In this document: one piece after another, positions 6,911 through 11,976 of the stretch
Position numbering within the stretch: position 1 is the stretch's first letter
Layout: each line of letters starts with the position of its first letter
NCBI GenBank assembly: GCA_913040875.1
Contig: CAJWHX010000061.1
Coordinates: forward strand, 1-11,976
Source of the DNA: an uncultured Pseudomonadota bacterium
GTDB taxonomy: Bacteria > Myxococcota > UBA796
DNA: 11,976 nucleotides
Direction of reading: 5' to 3'
Notes under the pieces: generated by a model
Seen by the model: the letters and a program-made list of their open reading frames with translations, nothing else
Databases searched by the model: none
Told to the model about the DNA's origin: nothing
Program-made: the position numbers and the translations under genes

Positions 6911-8008
6911 ATGACCACGAATAAACCCGGAGAGTTTAAGTATCCATCGTCTCCTCTTGGAGAGGTGGAAGACGGAATTCCAACAGGGCGCGATGTCCCT
7001 TGGGAGCCACTTGTTGATTACAGGCGAGCAGGGGTCTCTGAAACGACGATTCACGGTGCTGTTGGTTGGGCTCACGGCAATGAAGTAATTCATCAGTTCG
7101 GTGGCAATGTGCTCTGTTACGGCCGATCGATGATGAAACCCTTTATGATGCGTGTATTTTCAGACGTATTGCAAGATTTGGAACCTGAACAGCACGCCAT
7201 TTCATTGGCTTCTCACAATGGTACTCCGGAGCACGTTGCGGCAGCTCAGTCTTTGTTGACGCGTGACGAATGGGGGATGATGCAAACGCCTCTCGACGTA
7301 CCGTTGATACAGTTTGGTCGTCAGGTTCGTCGTCCTAGGCGATGGTACCACTGCTGTTCAGGAGAACATGCGGCAATTGTACGAGGGTGTCGAGAGAAAG
7401 GATGGTCTAGAGTGGGGTATACGGTTCCGACTCATCCGTTTTTCCAAGGGTATCTAGCTGAGTTGCAGAAGATTTTGGGAGCGGATTGGCAACCCACTCG
7501 AGTTGGTCGAGATGGATGTGGCCTGCCAACCGTCTCGAACACAGTCAGTGAACTTGCTCTGTGTATGGCATCATTGGTACAGCAGAGAGAAGACGAGTGG
7601 ATATGGGATGCGATGGTGCAATATCCGGATTTGATTGGTGGATTCAATCGTCTGGACAGCACGATCATCAAAACAGGTGGTGGTCAGGTGATCGCGAAGG
7701 AAGGAGCAGATGGTCTTCTTGGTCTTGGTATCGTTCATCCCGACTATCCCAAAGGTCTTGGAGTGGTGATTAAAATAGCCCACGGTTGGAACGCTCAAGC
7801 AACTTGGTATGTTGCTCGAGCGGTACTGGGGGTGTTGGGTATTGATCTGCGAAATCCCTATGCACTGCATCGTCAAAAGGCCTTCTTGGTCTCGGGCATC
7901 GTTCCAGATAGGTATTTGTCTAAATTGGAAGAAGTCAAAACTTGGGATGAATGGGACCCCAATAAAGATACATACGACTATCGATGGGTTCAGTACCCGA
8001 TGAGATGA
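6911..8008 (+). CDS. Asparaginase-II-family amidohydrolase
   Basis: The 365-residue protein matches the asparaginase II family (the type of Rhizobium etli inducible asparaginase). Visible motifs are the Ser-x-x-Lys pair in GRSMMKPF (Ser73, Lys76), SHNGTPEH (101-108), CSGEHAA (149-155), GRDGCGLP (199-206) and AKEGADG (262-268). In the studied enzymes Ser-x-x-Lys serves catalysis, and a metal is held by Cys and Lys of a CSGKH motif and Cys of DGCG, as I recall it. Here both cysteines remain (Cys149, Cys203) but the Lys is Glu152. A shift of metal or substrate is therefore possible, and L-asparagine should not be assumed to be the substrate. No signal peptide is visible, so it is probably cytoplasmic. 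The ATG lies 4 bases after the monooxygenase stop; a GGGAG at 6894-6898, inside the upstream gene, is the best ribosome binding site. The tight coupling suggests hydrolysis of a product of the monooxygenase or release of ammonia from the same substrate. Confidence 0.85.
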   Translation: MTTNKPGEFKYPSSPLGEVEDGIPTGRDVPWEPLVDYRRAGVSETTIHGAVGWAHGNEVIHQFGGNVLCYGRSMMKPFMMRVFSDVLQDLEPEQHAISLASHNGTPEHVAAAQSLLTRDEWGMMQTPLDVPLIQFGRQVRRPRRWYHCCSGEHAAIVRGCREKGWSRVGYTVPTHPFFQGYLAELQKILGADWQPTRVGRDGCGLPTVSNTVSELALCMASLVQQREDEWIWDAMVQYPDLIGGFNRLDSTIIKTGGGQVIAKEGADGLLGLGIVHPDYPKGLGVVIKIAHGWNAQATWYVARAVLGVLGIDLRNPYALHRQKAFLVSGIVPDRYLSKLEEVKTWDEWDPNKDTYDYRWVQYPMR

Positions 8009-8045
8009 ACGCTAAGAATAACGGTGTGAATTTCTGCTTCGTGTC

Positions 8046-8076
8046 TTGCCAATATGGTCGATACTTCATACATAAT
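8046..8076 (+). promoter_or_regulatory. Possible promoter in the gap before the aldehyde dehydrogenase gene
   Basis: TTGCCA at 8046-8051 and CATAAT at 8071-8076 each resemble sigma-70 boxes with one or two mismatches, but the spacing is 19 bases, longer than ideal. A small palindrome, ATGTACAT, follows at 8079-8086. The 103-base gap leaves room for a promoter, so the dehydrogenase may be expressed both from here and from upstream. Confidence 0.25.
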
Positions 8077-8099
8077 TGATGTACATGTAGATCCGCATT

Positions 8100-8106
8100 A
8101 AGGAGG
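8100..8106 (+). promoter_or_regulatory. Strong Shine-Dalgarno sequence of the aldehyde dehydrogenase gene
   Basis: AAGGAGG lies 5 bases before the ATG at 8112. It is the best match to the anti-Shine-Dalgarno consensus in the window, which fixes the start and suggests efficient translation. Confidence 0.8.
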
Positions 8107-8111
8107 CTTCT

Positions 8112-9605
8112 ATGTCCAATACCATTGCTCAATCGGTCGTAGATCTGCTTCCAGATAGTCCTGCGATTCTCTGTAATTGGATTGGTGGAGAGCCTGTAGA
8201 TCCAGAGGGGAACGCGTATTTGAAGAACATTCACCCACCTACAGGGAGAGTGTTGTCGAAGATCCCTCGTTCTCAGGAATTGGATATTCATGCGGCACTT
8301 CGATGTGCACAGGCTGTACAAAAGGAATGGAAACGGACTTCGTATTCAGAACGCGCAGATTTGCTCGATGCGATTGCAAATCGATTGGAAGAGCGTAAAG
8401 ATGAGTTCGCTCAGGCTGAATCCTTGGACACGGGAAAGCCATTTCACATTGCTAAGAATGTTGATATTTCGCGCGCCATCTCCAATTTTCGGTTCTTTTC
8501 TGGAGCGATTCGTCACGATGAAACGGGCTGTCATATGATGGCCGATGCGATCAACTATACCATTCGGAAACCAGTCGGTGTCGTAGCGCTCATCACGCCT
8601 TGGAATCTACCACTGTATCTTCTCAGTTGGAAACTTGCCCCCGCGATCGCAATGGGCAATACCATCGTTGCCAAGCCTTCTGAATTGACTCCAACCACAG
8701 CAACATTACTCGCCGAAGTCTTTAATGAGGTCGGAGCTCCAAAGGGATTGTACAATGTGGTTCACGGGCGAGGAATGGAAGCGGGAACGGCTTTGACCAA
8801 TCATCCAATTGTGAAAGCGATATCCTTTACGGGCGGAACTCAAACGGGGCGGTATGTATCTCAGTCAGGAGCCGAACAGTTTAAGAAAATGTCATTGGAA
8901 ATGGGCGGGAAGAACGCCGCACTCGTCTTTGAAGATGCTGATATGGATCGTACTGTCAAAGGCATTGCCAGGGCAAGTTTTCTCAATCAAGGTCAAATAT
9001 GTCTGTGCGCGTCTAGAATCTTGGTTCAACGATCTGTGTACGACTCTTTTCTTGATAGGCTTGTAGAGGTCGTGAAAGGATTGAAGGTTGGAGATCCTCA
9101 ACAGAGTACCAGTGACTTGGGTTCCTTGATATCCAATGAGCATCAGCAGAAGGTGATGGGTTTTGTAAAATCGGCCCAAAAAGATGGGGGCCGTGTCCTA
9201 TGTGGAGGAGAAATACCGGAGATGTCCGGAGAGCTCTGTGACGGTGCGTGGTTCAGCCCAACGGTCATTGTAGATGTCCCGACCAGCTCTAAGATTTCGA
9301 TGGAGGAGGTCTTTGGCCCAGTGGTTGTCGTGCACCCGTTTGACACAGAAGAAGAAGCCATCGAGATAGCCAATGGAACTCAATATGGTCTGGCTTCGAC
9401 AATCTGGACGCAGAATCTGGAGCGTGCACATCGAGTCGCAATGGACATGGATACCGGTCTCGTTTGGGTAAACACATGGCTCCATCGAGATTTACGGACA
9501 CCATTTGGTGGAATGAAAAACAGCGGGATCGGCCGAGAAGGGGGCCATTACTCGTTAGATTTTTACAGCAATCCACAGAATATCTGTATTTCGTTGCCCA
9601 GATAA
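8112..9605 (+). CDS. NAD-type aldehyde dehydrogenase, 2-aminomuconic/2-hydroxymuconic semialdehyde dehydrogenase-like
   Basis: The 497-residue protein is a full-length aldehyde dehydrogenase. Key residues are Asn165 in PWNLP, Lys188 in AKPSE, Glu263 in LEMGGK and the nucleophile Cys297 in GQICLC. These support oxidation of an aldehyde to an acid with NAD(P)+. Several stretches resemble human ALDH8A1 and bacterial 2-aminomuconate semialdehyde dehydrogenases: SNFRFFSG (124-131), PWNLPLYLLSWKLAPAIAMGN (from 164) and GQICLCASRI. Arg121 and the Arg459/Arg462 pair in WLHRDLRTPFGG fall where that subgroup places arginines that hold the substrate carboxylate. Such enzymes act on semialdehydes from meta-cleavage of aromatics or in the kynurenine pathway. 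The exact substrate is inferred; related betaine-aldehyde or succinate-semialdehyde enzymes are less likely alternatives. It probably belongs to the same functional cluster as the two preceding genes. No partner decarboxylase or deaminase is in the window. Confidence 0.88.
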   Translation: MSNTIAQSVVDLLPDSPAILCNWIGGEPVDPEGNAYLKNIHPPTGRVLSKIPRSQELDIHAALRCAQAVQKEWKRTSYSERADLLDAIANRLEERKDEFAQAESLDTGKPFHIAKNVDISRAISNFRFFSGAIRHDETGCHMMADAINYTIRKPVGVVALITPWNLPLYLLSWKLAPAIAMGNTIVAKPSELTPTTATLLAEVFNEVGAPKGLYNVVHGRGMEAGTALTNHPIVKAISFTGGTQTGRYVSQSGAEQFKKMSLEMGGKNAALVFEDADMDRTVKGIARASFLNQGQICLCASRILVQRSVYDSFLDRLVEVVKGLKVGDPQQSTSDLGSLISNEHQQKVMGFVKSAQKDGGRVLCGGEIPEMSGELCDGAWFSPTVIVDVPTSSKISMEEVFGPVVVVHPFDTEEEAIEIANGTQYGLASTIWTQNLERAHRVAMDMDTGLVWVNTWLHRDLRTPFGGMKNSGIGREGGHYSLDFYSNPQNICISLPR

Positions 9606-9641
9606 GGTGCGGGGGCAAAAATATAGGTGTAAGTATCGCTG

Positions 9642-9647
9642 TATAAT
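9642..9647 (+). promoter_or_regulatory. Consensus -10 box before the 196-residue unknown gene
   Basis: A perfect TATAAT lies in the 100-base gap after the dehydrogenase gene. No -35 match is seen at the usual 16-18 base distance (the region at 9619-9624 is A/T-rich). Transcription from it would begin near 9654, about 50 bases before the ATG at 9706. It suggests that the next gene is a separate transcription unit. Confidence 0.4.
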
Positions 9648-9696
9648 CGACCGAAACTTTTAATATTGTTCGTTTATTGGGCAGATGAACCATATT

Positions 9697-9701
9697 GGAG
9701 G
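9697..9701 (+). promoter_or_regulatory. Ribosome binding site that fixes the start at 9706
   Basis: GGAGG sits 4 bases before the ATG at 9706. An earlier in-frame ATG at 9685 has no comparable site upstream, and the GGAGG would then lie inside the gene. The start at 9706 is therefore preferred. Confidence 0.7.
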
Positions 9702-9705
9702 AAAA

Positions 9706-10296
9706 ATGTCTACACATCATACACTCATACTCTCAACGCCAAATAGTTTGACACCAGCCACTTGGAACCAGTTGTTTGAAGATGCTGGAGGTTCTATGAA
9801 TTTGGCTTGGACGGATTTTGAACCATCAGAGATTCTAGAAGAATCAGATAACAAGAGGGCGGTGTTCTTTTGGACCAGTGGTGGAGAGATGGATCATTGG
9901 GCACAAAGATTGTATGAGGGACTGCAAAAGTATGATCCGACTTCCAGTGTGGAATACTTTTTCGATATGACTGGAGAAATGCATGGGTATTGGCAAAATG
10001 GTGTACTGAAAGTGGAACCGTATAGTCCCTTTTATGAGGTGGTTTTAACTGAGTACACACCCCTAAATAACATTGTGCACAACGAGGAGGAGAATTTCTT
10101 CAGTGTGGTGTACGGGGAAGACGTGATTCTTTTGACGTACACACTCCCATCTACAATTTCGACCCACACTTCAGATTTTAGCGAACTGAAAAGAGGCATC
10201 AGATTTGATTGTCAAACACCGGAGGGACAGTCTCTGTGGGTGATTTTATACGAGGGGCAGTACTACTCTGAAGACATAGAGCATGGGCAGATTTAA
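9706..10296 (+). CDS. Unrecognised 196-residue acidic protein
   Basis: I do not recognise this protein. With the start at 9706 it has 196 residues, with no signal peptide, membrane segment, cysteine pair, repeat or nucleotide-binding motif. It is rich in Glu, Asp, Tyr, Phe and Trp. The first 15 residues (MSTHHTLILSTPNSL) look like an edge strand followed by a helix (TPATWNQLFEDAG), and later parts alternate short strands and loops (AVFFWTSGGEMDHWAQRLYEGL, then VEYFFDM, GYWQNGVLKVEPY). This suggests a compact cytoplasmic alpha/beta protein, possibly an immunity-like or housekeeping accessory protein, but no function is assigned. It has its own TATAAT box and a good ribosome binding site, and converges on cinA, so it is probably transcribed alone. 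Its stop lies 12 bases from the stop of cinA. The coding call rests on length, ribosome binding site and protein-like composition. Confidence 0.7.
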   Translation: MSTHHTLILSTPNSLTPATWNQLFEDAGGSMNLAWTDFEPSEILEESDNKRAVFFWTSGGEMDHWAQRLYEGLQKYDPTSSVEYFFDMTGEMHGYWQNGVLKVEPYSPFYEVVLTEYTPLNNIVHNEEENFFSVVYGEDVILLTYTLPSTISTHTSDFSELKRGIRFDCQTPEGQSLWVILYEGQYYSEDIEHGQI

Positions 10297-10308
10297 GTGT
10301 GCTCTGGT

Positions 10309-11514
10309 TTAAGTTTGATTTTGGATGGCTCTGAGCAGCATAAAGACAACTTTTCCACAGGCTTGATCGGTCACTTGGTCGCGTGTTCCATTGAATGTGC
10401 AATGTGCATGGTGACTTTTGCCAAGTCCGTGTACCGCGATGTGGACAGTACCGACAGGCTTTTCGACAGATCCACCACCCGGACCTGCGATTCCGGTGAT
10501 CCCCATACCCCAAGTCGCACCTGAACGCTCTTGTATACCGCGTGCCAAGTCAATGGCGACTTGTTTACAGACGGCTCCTTGAGTGTTGATGAGGTCCATC
10601 GATACCCCGCAGTATTTATTCTTGGCTTCGTTGGAGTAGACGATGATCCCTTCTTGATAGTATCCAGAAGAACCAGAAATGGATGTGAACCAAGAAGAAA
10701 GTTTGCCAGCCGTACAGCTCTCTGCAGTCGCAATCATCTCTTCTCGAGTCCACAACTGTTCGGCAACCACTTCGATTAAAGAGCGTTTCTTACTTCCAAT
10801 GTCAAAGACGTAATCGCCGATTTTTTCAGAGATGAGCATTTGCAGTTGTGTACGCTGAGTGTCTGCAGGATAGAGGGTCAGCCAGTTTCCGCGTCGCGTG
10901 GCGTGAAAGGCGTGCTCGGGGAGATCAATCTCTCTGAGTTTATACAGGATGTGGCTTTCAGCGATTCCAAACGTGGCAAATACAAGGGGCTGAGCCTGTT
11001 GGATGAGGGTTGGAAAAGCCAGTGGAATCATCTCGTAGAGTTCTATTGGTACGCCCGGAAAAACGTAGATTGAACCCCCTGAAGTATCCAGTCGATATCC
11101 ACAGGCTGCTCCAAGTGGATTGTCAATGTATTCGGCTCCTTTTGGCAACAGAGTCATTTTGCTGGTGTTGTCTGGCATCACTCTATTGCGTTTTGCATAG
11201 TGGGCCTGAAGTTCTGCAAGAGCCGTTTCGTGTTGCTCTAAGTCTAGTCCGAAAGCCTCAGCAAGACTTTCATTGCTTAGATCATCATCGGTTGGACCAA
11301 TCCCACCAGTTGAGATGACGACGTCGTATTCCGCAGCGAGTCTTTGATACGTCGCAATCAAGTGTTGTTTATTGTCGCCAATGGTGACGTGTTCGACGAT
11401 ATCATACTGGGAGTTGGAAAAGTACGTGCTGAGCCAGCGTGCATTGGTGTTTTGTATCGAACCGTCTAAGATTTCAGAACCTTGGGACAGAATACAGGTG
11501 CGTAGAGTAGACAT
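10309..11514 (-). CDS. cinA: CinA family protein / nicotinamide-nucleotide amidase, two-domain
   Basis: This 401-residue protein has both domains of full-length CinA. The N-terminal molybdopterin-binding-like domain (about 1-170) carries ILSQGSEILDG at 8-18 and STGGIGPTDDD at 68-78; in studied CinA proteins this domain can act as an ADP-ribose pyrophosphatase. The C-terminal PncC-type domain (about 245-400) has AESCTAG (264-270, catalytic Ser266), YSNEAK (Tyr293, Lys298) and GIAGPGGG (341-348). It deamidates nicotinamide mononucleotide to nicotinate mononucleotide in pyridine-nucleotide recycling, in the cytoplasm. The family's GAVS motif reads GAVC here (Cys316). ATG at 11514 was chosen because it places the ILSQGSEIL strand at the usual distance from the N-terminus. 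A TTG at 11556 in the same frame would overlap malQ and adds 14 residues without family match. The gene lies 31 bases downstream of malQ on the same strand, so the two are probably co-transcribed. In many bacteria cinA is linked to competence or DNA damage; nothing here shows that. Confidence 0.92.
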   Translation of the reverse strand: MSTLRTCILSQGSEILDGSIQNTNARWLSTYFSNSQYDIVEHVTIGDNKQHLIATYQRLAAEYDVVISTGGIGPTDDDLSNESLAEAFGLDLEQHETALAELQAHYAKRNRVMPDNTSKMTLLPKGAEYIDNPLGAACGYRLDTSGGSIYVFPGVPIELYEMIPLAFPTLIQQAQPLVFATFGIAESHILYKLREIDLPEHAFHATRRGNWLTLYPADTQRTQLQMLISEKIGDYVFDIGSKKRSLIEVVAEQLWTREEMIATAESCTAGKLSSWFTSISGSSGYYQEGIIVYSNEAKNKYCGVSMDLINTQGAVCKQVAIDLARGIQERSGATWGMGITGIAGPGGGSVEKPVGTVHIAVHGLGKSHHAHCTFNGTRDQVTDQACGKVVFMLLRAIQNQT

Positions 11515-11545
11515 GTGATCTCGAGGAAAAGTCAAAAGAGTGGGG

Positions 11546-11976
11546 TTATCGTCCAAAATGTTGAACGGTCAATCGAACGCGTTCACAGACTTCATTTGGC
11601 ATGGTTTGAAGCTTCCAACCCCATTGTTTGTCTGCTTGACCCGGTGTATTCATACGACCTGAAGCATCCAAGTCGATAAAATCTTGCATGGGAATGATGA
11701 CCCAGCGTGCTTTGGATGAGAGAGCCAAACTCAGCATCGACCAGTTGGGCTGGGTACCATCGCTTTTTGTGTACTCTAAGAAACGGTTGCGCTCATAATC
11801 AGGCGCCTCTTCAAACCATCCGATTGTCGTATTGTTATCATGAGTTCCCGTATAAACAACCCAGTTCTCTTTTTCTATATTTTTAGGCAGATAAGGGTTA
11901 TTTTCATTACCATCGAATGCAAATTGTAAAATCTTCATACCAGGTAATTCATAATTATCCCTTAAAATCTCTACAT
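11546..11976 (-). CDS. malQ: 4-alpha-glucanotransferase (amylomaltase), C-terminal part; 5' end outside the window
   Basis: About 143 C-terminal residues of a GH77 enzyme are visible. The frame runs past the right edge: the codons before the internal Met at 11938 read EILRDNYELPG, the usual lead-in to the family's PGMKILQFAF block. The diagnostic YTGTHDNNTTIGWF stretch, whose His and Asp belong to the conserved active-site region of GH77, is present. It is followed by the family-typical C-terminus with NTPG...WGWKLQ. The enzyme transfers alpha-1,4-glucan segments between maltodextrins, in maltose or glycogen metabolism, and is cytoplasmic. The catalytic nucleophile and acid/base residues lie upstream, outside the window. 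The stop lies 31 bases before the preferred cinA start, a spacing that suggests one transcript. Confidence 0.92.
   Translation of the reverse strand, partial: VEILRDNYELPGMKILQFAFDGNENNPYLPKNIEKENWVVYTGTHDNNTTIGWFEEAPDYERNRFLEYTKSDGTQPNWSMLSLALSSKARWVIIPMQDFIDLDASGRMNTPGQADKQWGWKLQTMPNEVCERVRLTVQHFGR

Noticed and set aside
10277..10306. A weak stem (AGAGCA with TGCTCT) across the convergent gene ends, as a bidirectional terminator.
   Set aside because: Only six perfect pairs with a loop of about 16 bases and a poor T-run; too likely by chance.

Overview
The window looks like a chromosomal segment of a Gram-negative bacterium with a moderate-GC genome and a large stock of secreted, repeat-rich surface proteins. 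Two features recall Myxococcota and related uncultured deltaproteobacterial lineages: an array of MopE-type acidic Cys/Asp repeats fused to a bacterial fibrinogen-like domain, and a fibre-like protein built from DGD-type repeats. This placement is inferred from protein style only. There is no rRNA, tRNA, CRISPR array, integrase, transposase or insertion sequence, and the window reads as ordinary chromosome. No gene-free stretch exceeds 300 bases; the longest is the 174 bases at 1371-1544.

Left part (1-5527, + strand). First comes the 3' portion of a repetitive, fibre-like surface protein. Next is a MidA-like SAM-dependent methyltransferase fused to a C-terminal TPR region. Then follows a 747-residue putative lipoprotein with seven acidic repeats at an exact 66-residue spacing, ending in a YCD...GGGWT fibrinogen-like domain. 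The start codon of that gene lies inside a perfect 9-bp inverted repeat, next to an extended -10 promoter-like sequence.

Middle part (5656-9605, + strand). This is an apparent catabolic cluster: a luciferase-like flavin monooxygenase, an asparaginase-II-family amidohydrolase 4 bases downstream, and, after a 103-base gap, an aldehyde dehydrogenase most like 2-aminomuconic/2-hydroxymuconic semialdehyde dehydrogenases. Together they suggest oxidative opening of a ring or cleavage of an amide, hydrolysis of an amide bond, and oxidation of the resulting semialdehyde. The substrate cannot be read from sequence. The amidohydrolase carries Glu where the studied family members have a metal-binding Lys.

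Right part (9706-11976). An unrecognised 196-residue protein has its own promoter-like -10 box and a good ribosome binding site. It converges, with a 12-base gap, on a minus-strand pair: cinA, encoding a full-length two-domain nicotinamide-nucleotide amidase/CinA protein, and upstream of it the 3' end of malQ (4-alpha-glucanotransferase), which runs off the right edge.
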